Assembly: GCA_036898135.1 (NCBI GenBank)
Contig: CM072514.1
Location: 84,509,122-84,573,121, forward strand
Direction: 5' to 3'
Length of the DNA: 64,000 bases
From: Oncomelania hupensis
Taxonomy: Eukaryota; Mollusca; Gastropoda; Littorinimorpha; Pomatiopsidae
The position numbers and the translations under genes are program-made. Shown here in pieces: positions 9,604 through 19,065 of this stretch (its first letter is position 1; each line of letters starts with the position of its first letter). Below the pieces are notes generated by a model. The model was not told the origin of the DNA and made no database searches. It was given only the letters and a program-made list of their open reading frames with translations.

Positions 9604-10322
9604 TTTCAACACAGTGCATAGCTTCAAATATTTAGGAGCCATTGTATCAGACAATGGGTCCCGACAGGAAGTCCTCTCCAGGATCGCACAAACAACTGCT
9701 GCCCTGACAAGATTGAAGCCCATTTGGAAAGCCAGGACCATCAGTCTACATTCCAAAGTAAGACTGCTGCGCTCCCTTGTCATCTCCATCTTTCTATATG
9801 CTTGCGAAGCATGGACCCTCACAGCAGATCTCCAACGAAGAATACAAAGCATGGAGATGAGGTGCTACAGAAGACTTATAGGCATTTCCTATACCCAACA
9901 CATCACCAACGACTGATTGATTGATTGATTGATTTATTGTTGCTTTAGGTCCAGCGGACTCTTCCGAGCCAAATCAGGACCGAAACACCACCAACGACGA
10001 AGTCCGACAGACCATCACACAAGCCATTGGACAACACGATGACCTGCTCACAGCGGTGAAGAAACGGAAACTCCGATGATATGGCCACGTCACCAGATCA
10101 TCAGGCCTTGCAAAGACTATTCTGCAAGGCACAGTGCAAGGAGGTAGAAGAAAGAGGGAGACCGAAAAAGAGGTGGGAGGACAACATTCGAGAATGAACT
10201 GGTTTGACACTGAGCAAAGCCATCAGGGCTGCTGAGGACAGAGGAAGATGGAGTATGTTGGTTAAACGATCATCTGTGGTGCCCCTACGACCTCCGGGTT
10301 ACGGGACAGGATAGGATAGGAT
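9604..10322 (+). pseudogene. RTE-like LINE B3 inserted in A1
   Basis: A 5'-truncated copy starting at HSFKYLGAIVSDNGSRQEVL (9614-9673), running through YACEAWTLTADLQRRIQS to the C-terminus, ending in (GGATA)n at 10307-10322. It splits A1 between YADDIAIWVN (about 10390-10420) and the IKHIQTIYQ region, and ATGTTT flanks both sides as a probable short target duplication. A stop in the RKLR-W region (TGA near 10078), a frameshift near 10150 and an R1 fragment at 9914-9988 inactivate it. Confidence 0.88.
9914..9988 (-). mobile_element. R1 3'-end fragment with 10 bp target duplication
   Basis: The 75 bp insert lies between two copies of CACCAACGAC (9904-9913 and 9989-9998). On the minus strand it reads GGTCCTGATTTGGCTCGGAA, then AGTCCGCTGGACCTAAAG and an (ATCA)n tail. 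The duplication and tail show that R1 moves by retroposition. Confidence 0.92.
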
Positions 10323-11540
10323 GTTTTATTTCATATATAGATGTTTTTTTTTCTTTTTAAAGATACATTTACCCATATTGCAATATCGTCAGCATATTGA
10401 ACTAAATGAATTTTATTACTTACAAACTGAGATAAGTCATTTAACAAAATGGTGAATTAAAAAAGTGAAATTATAGAGTCTTGTGGTTTACCCATGTTAA
10501 TATTATATGTAGAAGAATAAGAGTGACTTACCTTGGCCATTAGTTTTTCTTCCATTCAAAAACCCTCTATTATATTGAAAATATTTCCAGAAAGCCTTTT
10601 TTTTTAATTTGTATAAAAGTCGAGCATGCCAAACTCAATCATGCTCTTTTTTAACGTCAAAAAATGTAGGTAATATATTTTTCCTCCTAGCAAATTGTTT
10701 CCCTAATATGTGCTGTTAATTTCACTAAATGGTCTACTGTTGATCTGTCTGTTTTCAAACCAGCCTGATTTTTTGGAATTACTCAAATTTTTTTAATAAT
10801 AGTATGATAATCTATTCATTATCAATTTTTCCATAATTTTACCAGCATGCGATGTGAATGCAATAGGGCGATAACTTGAAAATTGGTGTCGATTTTTCTC
10901 TGTTTTTAAAAGTGGAATAATTATTGATGTTTCCAAACATCAGGCAACACATTATCTTCCCAATATTTATTGATAATATTGAGAAAACGTTGTATCCATT
11001 TTAAAGGCTTGTGTTTTAGCAAAATGTATGATAACCCATCTGGACCAACTACAGATTTTTTAGTACCAAGATCATTTAAAGCATATGTAACCTCTGTTAT
11101 TGATATACTAGAATTCATAAATAAAGAATTATTTGAAAAAGGTTCTCTATAATGTTCAGAATATTCTTCGTTTTTTTCTTTTTTCAAACTCATCTTTAAT
11201 TAGACTACTAGTATTGCTTGCATTTGCAAAACGTTTTCCAAATTCTTCAGATTTCTCCTTTGGAGAAAAAAATGGCTTGTTAGTTATTTTTATGGGACAA
11301 AAGCCATTTTTCATTTCTTTAACTTTTTTCCAAACATTATTGACATTACCTGTATTTGATATTTATTTTTAACAAAAAAATCTTCTCAATATATTGTTTA
11401 TTTGCTGATGCTATTATTTTATTACAATTAATTTTTGCACATTTCATGTGCCTGTGTGCGGAAACGGATCTACATTTTATCCAATTCTTAAATGTATTCT
11501 TGTTTTCCTTAACTGCATCTGCACATGCTTGATTCAACCA
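10323..11540 (-). pseudogene. A1: RT N-terminal half
   Basis: From right to left it includes a linker frame (11346-11537), then 10921-11193 with ALNDLGTKKSVVGPDGLSY and PDVWKHQ (RT thumb/finger entry), the SYRPIAF-like block, AGLKT, TFFDV and YADDIAIWVN at about 10390-10420. The aspartate pair of the RT active site is visible. Many indels occur, for example a stop inside the FFDV block region (codon reading HD-stop near 10625). Confidence 0.8.
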
Positions 11541-11635
11541 AATATTACCACTGTGTTTTTTCTTTACATAATTTTTACTTATTAGCTGCAGACAGTATTG
11601 TTTTTGTAAAACCTATACAAATTTCATTAATATCT

Positions 11636-12508
11636 TCATTTTTTTAGAAAGTCATCTTCAGAGTACAATAAATGCATTTGATACTGATTCCAATCTGCAC
11701 GAGTATAAATATATTTTGGTATAACATCATCTTCTATTTGTACCTCTGGCTTTTTATTTATTACAGTTAAAACTGGAAGATGATAAGTACCTAATGAATA
11801 AGAGCCCACCTCCCATATACTGCCTATTGCCAATTCAGGCGATACAAACGTTAGATCAATGGCAGAAGGTTGGTGTGTTGCCATAGCAGGAATTCTTGTT
11901 ATTTTACCATCATTTAACAATATGAGACCAGAAGTAATGATATTTTCAAGAAAACGATTATTTGCATTATAATAACATCCTTTAACCCAATTTGTTGAAT
12001 GGGCATTGAAATCGCCAACTATAATCCAATTTTCATTTATTTCAATTGATTGTAACCATTCAGTATTAAAATCATCTGGTCCTAATGGATAATAAACGGA
12101 CGTGATAGTAACATACATTTGATTATGAATTTTTACTTTCACAGCTACTGAGTACACATTATTTAAATCTTTTAGAATGGGAAACTTGCATGTGACGTAA
12201 TTCAAATCTTTCCTTATGTATACCGCGACGCTAACGTTTGTATTCTGTTTAGTAAATAGTGTTACCGGCGGAAAAAAGTAGCCTTCAAGCTTATTTTATT
12301 TATTTATTTATTTTATCAGTTTATGGTCCCCTCTCTTCCCGTTAAGGATTTTCAGAGAGGAGACCGGAAGTTTCTTCCTTTTTACATTCAATGACTGCAG
12401 TGCAAAAACATGGTGTTGATTTGTTGTTATATAGTATTGTAAAGAGTATACATTTGTGGATATAGATCTGCAATTCCACTGAACAATACTAAATTTATCA
12501 TCAATCAT
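11636..12508 (-). pseudogene. A1: EEP-type endonuclease domain
   Basis: Frame 12308-12508 begins with FSIVQWNCRSISTN, the start of LINE apurinic-like endonucleases. Frame 11636-12205 carries IIVGDFNAHSTNW (catalytic Asp/Asn block) and PSAIDLTF. The last block reads YHLP where A2 has SDHLP, so the catalytic Asp-His pair is damaged. The two frames are separated by an 83 bp insertion with an AAATA-type tail (12296-12378). The domain would nick target DNA, but it is inactive here. Confidence 0.85.
12296..12378 (-). mobile_element. Short 5'-truncated retroposon in A1
   Basis: Relative to A2, an extra segment lies between the KKLP and LEGYFFPP codons. On the minus strand it ends in (AAATA)n before AAGCTTGAAGG. 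It includes a small stem, CCTCTCT...AGAGAGG. Source family unknown. Confidence 0.6.
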
Positions 12509-12640
12509 AAATTTAAGAATTTTTGTTTTCTTTTAAAATGAATGTTGTTTAATTATGACAAAATATTTCCGAACATCAGTGACATTAACTTCATTTCTTT
12601 TTAATTCAGATGAATGCAGTCTCCGTAAAAGGAACGGTTT

Positions 12641-12954
12641 GTAGCCCCCGTTTTGGGGAGAAAGGATTACGTGTACGTGTACGTGTAAGTGTAAGTGTAC
12701 GTAGTTTCTGAGAAAGTCTGCATAACCTAATATTTTTGTCAATATTGGTTCTGCGACCTTTAGTCACTCAAGCACAGTCTGAGTCAGTACCGTTTCCTTT
12801 TTTGTATTATAATGGTTACCCATCTACAAACACACCATCACCACCACGTCATTTCCTACCCATCTTCCCCGTTCTCTTCCCTCACACACAAGCGAAGTAA
12901 CCACAAGGTAAGTAGATTCCTTTTATTTGTAAATAATGGAATTCTAATTCGAAT
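12641..12954. other. Unassigned, with short (ACGTGT)n run
   Basis: An ACGTGT/AAGTGT hexamer run lies at 12668-12704. No gene is visible. The last bases (AATTCTAATTCGAATGG) border RTE-like copy B4. Confidence 0.5.
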
Positions 12955-13513
12955 GGATCGCACAAACAACTGCTTTCCTGGCAAGGTTGAAGCTCATTTG
13001 GAAAGACTAGACCATCAGTCTACATTCCAAGATAAGGCTGTTGCGCTCCCTTGTCATCTCCATCTTCCTATACGCTTGCGAAACATCGATCCTCACAGCA
13101 GATCTACAGCGCAGACTACAAAGCATGGAGATGAGGTGCTACAGAAAACTTCTTAGCATTTCCTATACCCAGCACATCACCAACAATGAAGTCCGACAGA
13201 CCATCACACAAGCCTCTGGACAACACGACTACATGCTCACAGTGGTGAAGAACCGGAAACTCCGATGGTACGGCCATGTCACCAGATCAAAAGGCCTTGC
13301 AAAGACCATCCTGCAAGGCACAGTGCAAGGAGGTAGAAGAAGAGGGAGACCGAAAAAGAGGTGCGAGGGCAACATTCGAGAATGGACTGGCTTGACACTG
13401 AGCGAAGCCATGAGGGTTGCTGATGAGAGAGAAAGATGGAGTACGCTGGTTAAACGATCATCTGTGGTGTTCCAACGACTACCGAGTAACGGGATAGGAT
13501 AGGATAGGATAGG
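12955..13513 (+). mobile_element. RTE-like LINE B4, 5'-truncated
   Basis: Starts at RIAQTTAF and runs to the (GGATA)n tail at 13491-13513. AATTCGA occurs just before and just after, a possible target duplication. The frame 13041-13502 is open to the natural stop. Confidence 0.85.
13041..13502 (+). CDS. C-terminal domain of RTE-like ORF2 (fragment)
   Basis: A 153-codon frame with the C-terminal part of an RTE-type polyprotein: SLVISIFLYACETS, ADLQRRLQSMEMRCYRKLL, HITNNEVRQTI, then RKLRWYGHVTRSKGLAKTIL, GGRRRGRPKKRCEGNIREW and LSEAMRVADERERW. The region lies after the RT catalytic core and includes an Arg/Lys-rich, probably nucleic-acid-binding stretch. It lacks endonuclease and RT active sites, so it cannot mobilise itself. 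The ATG is an internal methionine, not a native start. The natural C-terminus is retained, with the stop formed at the GGATA tail. Confidence 0.8.
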   Translation: MRSLVISIFLYACETSILTADLQRRLQSMEMRCYRKLLSISYTQHITNNEVRQTITQASGQHDYMLTVVKNRKLRWYGHVTRSKGLAKTILQGTVQGGRRRGRPKKRCEGNIREWTGLTLSEAMRVADERERWSTLVKRSSVVFQRLPSNGIG

Positions 13514-13679
13514 AATTCGATTAACATTTGTCTACGATGTCACGTCGCTTTCTCACTTAATAATAATAATGAGAAAAATAAAAAGAATGGATATTATACG
13601 CATCTTATTACTAAATCAGATTTAAATCGCGGCGATCTGAAATCAACATACACGCTCGCACGTTTCAACATACACACAT

Positions 13680-14870
13680 TCATTTTAGTAGTAGTAGTGG
13701 TAGTAGTAGTGGTAGTAGTAGTGGTAGTAGTAATACTAATAGTAGTGGATAGAGACTATTTTTAGGCCCCCGGTCTGTTAGCATAGCGTAGTCTAGGTAT
13801 AGGCTAACAGCCTTTGGCCGCGCCCTCACATTATGTTTTGATAAGGGTCTCAGACCCAGCCCCTTGACCTTAGTGCCTACCAATTTAGACCTTTTTAGAC
13901 TCCAAACTGGTGGAGTAGATGCTGTCCTTATATATTCTATCTATATAGTTCTTGAACACATTGAGTGATTCATCTACAGCCCCGGCAGGAAAATTATTCC
14001 AAGGGGTTACAACTCTGTTAGTATAAAAATGCTTACATTTGCGGGTATTTTTAAAAGTTTTAGTACGTTTAAATTTGGAACCGCCTGTACAATTTAAAAG
14101 AGTTAATTAGTTATTCATTGCTTACAGGGTCCAGCGGACTGCAAAAAGTCGAATCAGAACCACAAAATCAAGACCACAACTTCGCTGAAAGAAGACTCGC
14201 CCCTGATCCGCATAAAAGAAACAACTCTAGTGGTAACACTGAAGGCATTCCACCAGCCGCTCACTTTACAATAAAGACACCCCACGCAGGGGACGCTGAG
14301 GCTATACTCTAATTTATCGAACCCCCGTTTACAAAAACAAAATAGAATATAAACATCATTATAAAATATCAACAATACACATACATATAAAATGACTACA
14401 TTGCCAAATAATAACATCATAGGAAGCCCCAGTAATCATTTGGCAGAAAGCGTCCAATATTCCCAAGCTGATCCAACAGACCTAACATAAATGAGGAGTT
14501 TTGTCCCGGAAGAGTTTTTAAGAAAAAAGGGAGGTGACTGGTCTAGCGAAGAAGAAGATAGTATAGTAGATTGATAGAACAGAGTAGGAATGAGAAAAAA
14601 GAAAGAAAGCGACAGTGGGAATTTAAATCACTAAATTTCCAGAAAGTGGGGATACTATTTATACTGAAACCCCCGGCACCCCTACGGAAGAAATTTAAAA
14701 GAGAAGTAATTAAAGGAGTATAACAAGAACAGCTAAAAATGTCTATTAAATCACCTCTCCCTCTCTTATGTTTCAAACTGGACAGCCTTAATGACGTTGA
14801 TCTCACCTCGCGAGACAGTCCCAACATGCCAAATACCTTGCTAAATGTGTCCTGTTGTTTTCTTGTTCAT
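13680..14870 (-). pseudogene. LINE family G copy 1, split by R1
   Basis: Minus-strand ORF2 C-terminus. The part at 14704-14870 has RLSSLKHKRGRGDLIDIF; the part at 13800-14102 continues GGSKFKRTKTFK, CKHFYTNRVVTPWNNFP and ESLNVFKNYIDRIY, the W-N-x-x-P / FK signature that ends many LINE polyproteins. The 3' UTR ends in a (TAC)n-type tail at 13680-13742. A full-length R1 (14103-14691) interrupts it with a perfect 12 bp duplication. A stop follows at the expected C-terminus. Confidence 0.75.
14103..14691 (-). mobile_element. R1 retroposon copy c, full length (589 bp), 12 bp target duplication
   Basis: AATTTAAAAGAG is found at 14091-14102 and again at 14692-14703, so the element ends are exact. 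Sense (minus) begins TCTTCCGTAGGGGTGCCGGG, has TATAAATAG about 35 bases in, carries an 88-codon frame (14154-14420) shared by other copies, and ends ...GCAGTCCGCTGGACCCTGTA with a short AT-rich tail. It lies inside LINE G. No Pol III boxes are seen, and the TATA-like box suggests Pol II. It is non-autonomous unless the small frame matters. Confidence 0.88.
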
Positions 14871-15147
14871 CCGTCTAGGATCATCTGGTTGTAAATGTAA
14901 AGCTTTAGACTACTTAGAAAGCCTAAGCTTCCAGTCTGTTCCTTAACACATTAGCATAATGCAGAACCTCTAACATTAAACTGGAAATCAGACATCACAT
15001 TGCAACACATCACAACATAACTCTCTCTCTCACACACACATACACACACATCATCATCATCATCGTCACCACCTTTTAAACAATATTCGACAACCACCCC
15101 TACCCACCCCGCTTCGCCTCTCTCACTCTTGAAATATATATATCTAT

Positions 15148-16542
15148 TTGTATTACAAAGACTCTGTCATCCCCAAGACAAAGGGCCGATCGTCACGACA
15201 GGTCGACCTGTCCCTGCATACAGTTCTAAACATAATCAAACTCTTAGAACACATTATCTGCCGCCACATCTTGTCGCACCTGGAATCAAACCACATCCTT
15301 ACCAACCTTAACCACGGCTTTCGTTCAGGCTTTTCCTGCGAAACCCAACTCCTGACAACCACCCATGATTTCCTAAAATCATTTGACAAAAAACAACAAG
15401 TCGACGTTGCAATTTTAGACTTCTCTAAGGCGTTTGACACCGTCCCCCATGACCGCCTCCTCCACAAACTTGCCCACTATGGCATAACCGGCCCCCTTCA
15501 CTCCTGGCTCACCTCCTTCCTGACCCAGAGGTCCATGAGAGTGGTGCTCGAAGGAACCTCCTCCGAGACTACCTCAGTGGACTCTGGTGTCCCCCAAGGC
15601 ACCGTACTCGGCCCCCTCCTTTTCCTATGCCACATAAATGATCTTCCATCCCGCGTCAAGTCCCAGGTTCGCCTATTTGCCGATGATTGCCTGCTGTATA
15701 GAGAGATCAAGTCCTTCAAGGATCATCAATGCCTACAACAAGACCTGCAGCAGTTAGAGGCATGGGCGGACGACTGGGGCATGCGCTTCAACGCTACCAA
15801 GTGTTACATCCTTAGCATCAACCTCAAAACTAACTTCTTCTACCAACTAAATAATGTAATCCTAAACCAAGTCCAACAAAATCCTTACCTAGGAATTATA
15901 ATCTCTAACGACCTGAAGTGGGGGCCCCACATTTCCTCTATTACCAAGAAAGCCAACTCCACCTTAGGCTTCTTAAGGAGGAACCTCCGTCGCTGCCCCA
16001 CCAACTGCAAGAACCAAGCCTACATCTCCCTGGTACGCCCCCTCCTGGAGTATGGCGCCGTTGTCTGGGACCCGTACCTGAAGAAAGACATCGACAGCAT
16101 GGAGAAGATCCAGCGCATTGCAGCACGCTTCATCACTGGCGACTTCAGGTCCAATGCCCCGGGCAGCGTTGCTGGACTCCTGGAGCGGACGGGCCTCCAA
16201 TCTCTCCAAAGCCGCCGCCTCCAACTACGACTCGGACTGTTTTATAGGGTGGTTGAGGGGCTGGTGCCGGCACTGCCTCCACATCAGTTTCTCACCCAAC
16301 AACGACCAGGACGACGCATCAAACCAGTGCAAAGCAGTAACTTCACCACCACCAACATAGTAAACACTTATGCCAGGAACAACTCAAGGCCATATGTTGT
16401 ACCTCACTGCTCCTCAGACCAACTCAAAAACTCATTCTTTGTGCGTACAGTTAGTGACTGGAACACTCTAGATGATAGTATAGTGTACGCCACATCCACA
16501 GAAACTTTTAAAAGTAGACTAGCGGCCAGCCTCCACCAGTGA
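15148..16542 (+). CDS. CR1/L2-like LINE reverse transcriptase, 5'-truncated but open
   Basis: A 464-codon frame with RT blocks in order: HILTNLNHGFRSGFSCETQL, DVAILDFSKAFDTVPHDRLL (first catalytic Asp), SGVPQGTVLGPLLF, LFADDCLLYREI (catalytic Asp pair at 15682-15687), YLGIIISNDLKW, then the C-terminal RRNLRRCP, YGAVVWDP, RIAARFITGDF and VSDWNTLDDSIV before a natural stop. The endonuclease and RT entry block are missing, and the first ~25 codons do not fit the family, so truncation lies near 15200. Every visible catalytic residue is intact, suggesting fairly recent insertion. Confidence 0.88.
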   Translation: MYYKDSVIPKTKGRSSRQVDLSLHTVLNIIKLLEHIICRHILSHLESNHILTNLNHGFRSGFSCETQLLTTTHDFLKSFDKKQQVDVAILDFSKAFDTVPHDRLLHKLAHYGITGPLHSWLTSFLTQRSMRVVLEGTSSETTSVDSGVPQGTVLGPLLFLCHINDLPSRVKSQVRLFADDCLLYREIKSFKDHQCLQQDLQQLEAWADDWGMRFNATKCYILSINLKTNFFYQLNNVILNQVQQNPYLGIIISNDLKWGPHISSITKKANSTLGFLRRNLRRCPTNCKNQAYISLVRPLLEYGAVVWDPYLKKDIDSMEKIQRIAARFITGDFRSNAPGSVAGLLERTGLQSLQSRRLQLRLGLFYRVVEGLVPALPPHQFLTQQRPGRRIKPVQSSNFTTTNIVNTYARNNSRPYVVPHCSSDQLKNSFFVRTVSDWNTLDDSIVYATSTETFKSRLAASLHQ

Positions 16543-16650
16543 GCCGCTGCGCAACCCCCAACCCGCTGCAATTTATGCCAGTCACCTGGATGTGTAGCAG
16601 CGTAATACTACAGATACAGATACAGATCGATCTAAGATATATCCAAAATA
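16543..16650 (+). mobile_element. 3' UTR and ACAGAT tail of the CR1/L2-like LINE
   Basis: A short 3' UTR ends in TACTACAGATACAGATACAG at 16606-16625, a tandem tail typical of this type of LINE. Confidence 0.7.
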
Positions 16651-16854
16651 CAACGCAGCGATAATTCATTCATTCAGCAGACGCCTACATATTTCAAGTT
16701 TAAAAAGAAATGTGTGTGCAGATATGTATGTATTTACAAGAGAGAGAGAGACAGAGACAGAGACAGAAAGAGAGATTGAGATTAAACATAAAATAGTCAT
16801 ACCTGAGAAAAACGTGACTCTTCGAACAGCACACAGTAGGCAGATAGTAGTAGC

Positions 16855-17385
16855 TACGAAGTAGAAAGAAGACATCACCTCTAAGAAGAAACTTCCAAGC
16901 TTCTATACTAGAAAGAAGACTTCACCTCTAAGAAGAAACTTTTAAGCTTCTATACTAAAAAGAAGACTTCATCTCTAAGAAGAAACTTTCATAGCTGTTA
17001 TACTAGAAAGAAGACTTCACATCTAAGAAGAAACTTCCAACCTTCTATATTAGAAAGAAGGTTGTCTTCATCTATACGAAGAAACGTGATAGCTGTTATA
17101 CTAGAAAGAAGACTTCACCTTTAAGAAGAAACTTCAAGCTTCTATGCTAGAAAGAAGACTTGATCTCTAAGAAGATACTTCCAACTTTCTATACTAGAAA
17201 GAAGACTTCACCTTTAAAAAAAACTTCCTAGCTTCTATATTAGAAAGAAGACTTCACCTTTAAAAAGAAACTTCCAAGTTTCTATACTAGAAAGAAGACC
17301 TCACCTTTCAGAAAAAACTTCCAAGCTTCTATACTAGAAAGAAGACATCACCGCTAAGAAGAAACTTCCAAACTTCTGTAAAGAA
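16855..17385 (+). repeat. 47 bp minisatellite, about 11 units
   Basis: Units alternate AGAAAGAAGACTTCACCTCT with AAGAAGAAACTTCCAAGCTT and CTATACT. Copies differ by a few substitutions and small indels. Confidence 0.92.
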
Positions 17386-18053
17386 AATCCCATTGACCAA
17401 TTCAAACAGCAGCTCAAGACTACACACTTTCACATTTCAAAGTGTGTTTCAATGATTAGTATACGTTTGACTTGGGATGATTGTAGGTTGTTGTTGTCGT
17501 AACTATTAATCCGTACACAACGAGGCTACTATAGAATTAGCCTGTACACAAGGACAGATGATTTCAGCATTATCACCGATAAAGCACGGGACGCGAGCTG
17601 AAAGAAACTGACCAACAGACACGGTTTGGGGCCGAATTCATGATTCACGCCAGTCTTATCTCGAAGACTATCCTTGACCATGACAGTTTGGATGCAGATT
17701 TCTAAAATACACGTTAGTGAAATTATGCCAACTTTACAAACGCGTATTTTATCAGTTCAAATGGATGGAGAAACAAAGTTTGAGACAAACCAGTTAAGTT
17801 AGGTTTCTCCTTAATTAATGTATTTATTTATTTATTGCTTGAAAATTTTCTCTTCTTCACTTGCCTAAATTTACCTGAGAGATAATTACCATTAGGCCAG
17901 ATAAGGTAAATTTAGGCAAATGAAAAAGAAGAAATTTACAAGGAAAAAGGAGAATTCTGCCATAACTGCTTGTTCGATTTTACAAACAATTTCATCATCC
18001 ATTTCAACTAACATCAGGATGGTACGTTAAATCTGCCACGTTTATCCGTTTTA
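17386..18053. other. Unassigned, containing a long hairpin
   Basis: No gene was recognised. A 39 bp imperfect inverted repeat lies at 17838-17942 (listed separately). Confidence 0.4.
17838..17942. other. 105 nt hairpin: 39 bp arms, 27 nt loop
   Basis: Left arm 17838-17876 (core CTTGCCTAAATTTACCT) pairs with right arm 17904-17942 (core AGGTAAATTTAGGCAAAT...), with about six mismatches or wobble pairs. Size and imperfect pairing resemble a microRNA-type precursor or a very small foldback element; neither is proven. Confidence 0.7.
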
Positions 18054-18296
18054 TTCCGCTTTCTTGCGCACGAAAGCTAACAGGGACTATTTTTTCACTG
18101 TCCATCCGAGCTACAATGATTGCTACATCAGTGTAGGATTAGGGTCGCCCCCATCCCTCCACCCCCCCTACCCTCTTCCCACTTATCCTTCTTGTCTGCG
18201 ATGGTTGGTTGTTCCCCCGTCTACTATATCGCCAATGGGGTGCGAAATTTTCAGTGGTCCCACACAGCCGTTGGTTGGGTAGGGAACTTCCAAACA
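18054..18296 (+). repeat. 243 bp interspersed repeat, copy 1
   Basis: Base-for-base the same, as far as I can read, as 20021-20263 (from TTCCGCTTTCTTGCGCACGA to GGGAACTTCCAAACA). The flanks differ. Frames over it (LGSPPSLHPPYPL) are shared simply because the DNA is shared. Confidence 0.9.
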
Positions 18297-18740
18297 TTCA
18301 GAATTGAAAAGCAGGCTAAACTTTCAGAACAGTCAAAAATTTTAGGAGTTATTATACATATTTTACACTAGCCTGTGTTGAAATGATGCGTAAACGTGCC
18401 AAGTTTATCCGACATGTGCGACTCACGATTTGAAAAGCAGGATAACATTTAAGGACAATCAATTGTTATTATTTATTATCAAGATAATACTCTAAGCGTA
18501 GGCTGAACATGGTTGAAAAGCAAAGATGTCATTTAACAGCCGTGTGATAAGCAGGGTTTAGAGCGCGACACAAATTTTGGACAAAAGAAATGCTTTGTTG
18601 AAGTGAAGGACAACGGAAATGTACGTTGTGGATATTACTCGTGGAATTGTCGCACTGAGCCCTTGTTCGTCGAGTATTCATAATAATTACTGTCATCTAA
18701 GGTAATCAACTGCTGCTTCTAGTCCTCTATTTTCCACTCA
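18297..18740. other. Unassigned sequence
   Basis: No gene, RNA or known repeat was recognised. Confidence 0.4.
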
Positions 18741-18753
18741 TACAAGTTATTTG

Positions 18754-19052
18754 GGGTGTCGGATAGCGCAGTGGTTGGAGCACTCGCTACTGTGTCGCAA
18801 GTTAAGCACCGTCCAGTGCGGTTAGCACTTGGATGGGTGACCGCAAAAAGCGAAGCGACAAATAACAACGCCCCCAGTTGACTCAACGGTGACTGAGTAC
18901 CTACTCTCTTAAGGGTGGGGAAGGTAAAGCAGCGAGGGAGAGAGATGGGCATCACCCTCATTACGCTGGCCCAAGATAAGTGTGATCTCCAACATCACGC
19001 TCCCCTACGGCCACAAGGCTATGGGACTACCTTTACCTTTTTTTGACATTTT
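18754..19052 (+). mobile_element. tRNA/5S rRNA chimeric SINE, copy S1 (299 bp)
   Basis: The head has a tRNA box A-like GGATAGCGCAGTGGTTGG. About 40 bases later comes a 5S rRNA-derived stretch, GTTAAGCACCGTCCAGTGCG then TTAGCACTTGGATGGGTGAC, which covers the 5S internal control region. The body ends ACTACCTTTACCTTTTTTT. TACAAGTTATTTG (13 bp) flanks it at 18741-18753 and 19053-19065, fixing both ends and proving retroposition. Other copies: 47884, 50955, 51301 and 57928. Confidence 0.92.
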
Positions 19053-19065
19053 TACAAGTTATTTG

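Larger units (their letters stand above)
8819..12640 (-). mobile_element. I/Nimb-like LINE copy A1, degraded and nested
   Basis: Minus-strand relative of the element at 28560-36745. From right to left it shows a likely ORF1 C-terminus (12533-12640), endonuclease (11636-12508), RT (8924-11193, interrupted) and a 3' UTR with the family end GGTGAATAGACGTTAAAT plus (AAAC)n at 8819-8872. The RNase H domain present in A2 is missing, deleted between RT and 3' UTR. It is interrupted by RTE-like B3 (9604-10322) and a small retroposon (12296-12378). Multiple stops and frameshifts make it inactive. Confidence 0.85.

Noticed and set aside
15153..16247. Antisense and alternative frames over the CR1/L2-like RT
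   Set aside because: The plus frame 15148-16542 contains all RT motifs in order; the others are shadows in GC-richer codons.
18800..18845. A 5S rRNA gene
   Set aside because: Only the internal control region is present; the 5' and 3' thirds of 5S rRNA are missing and the unit is a SINE.
18719..18961. Frame MRVMPISLPRCFTF, repeated at 51025 and 58022
   Set aside because: It recurs only because the 5S-derived SINE recurs; it runs antisense to the SINE and differs by frame breaks in other copies.
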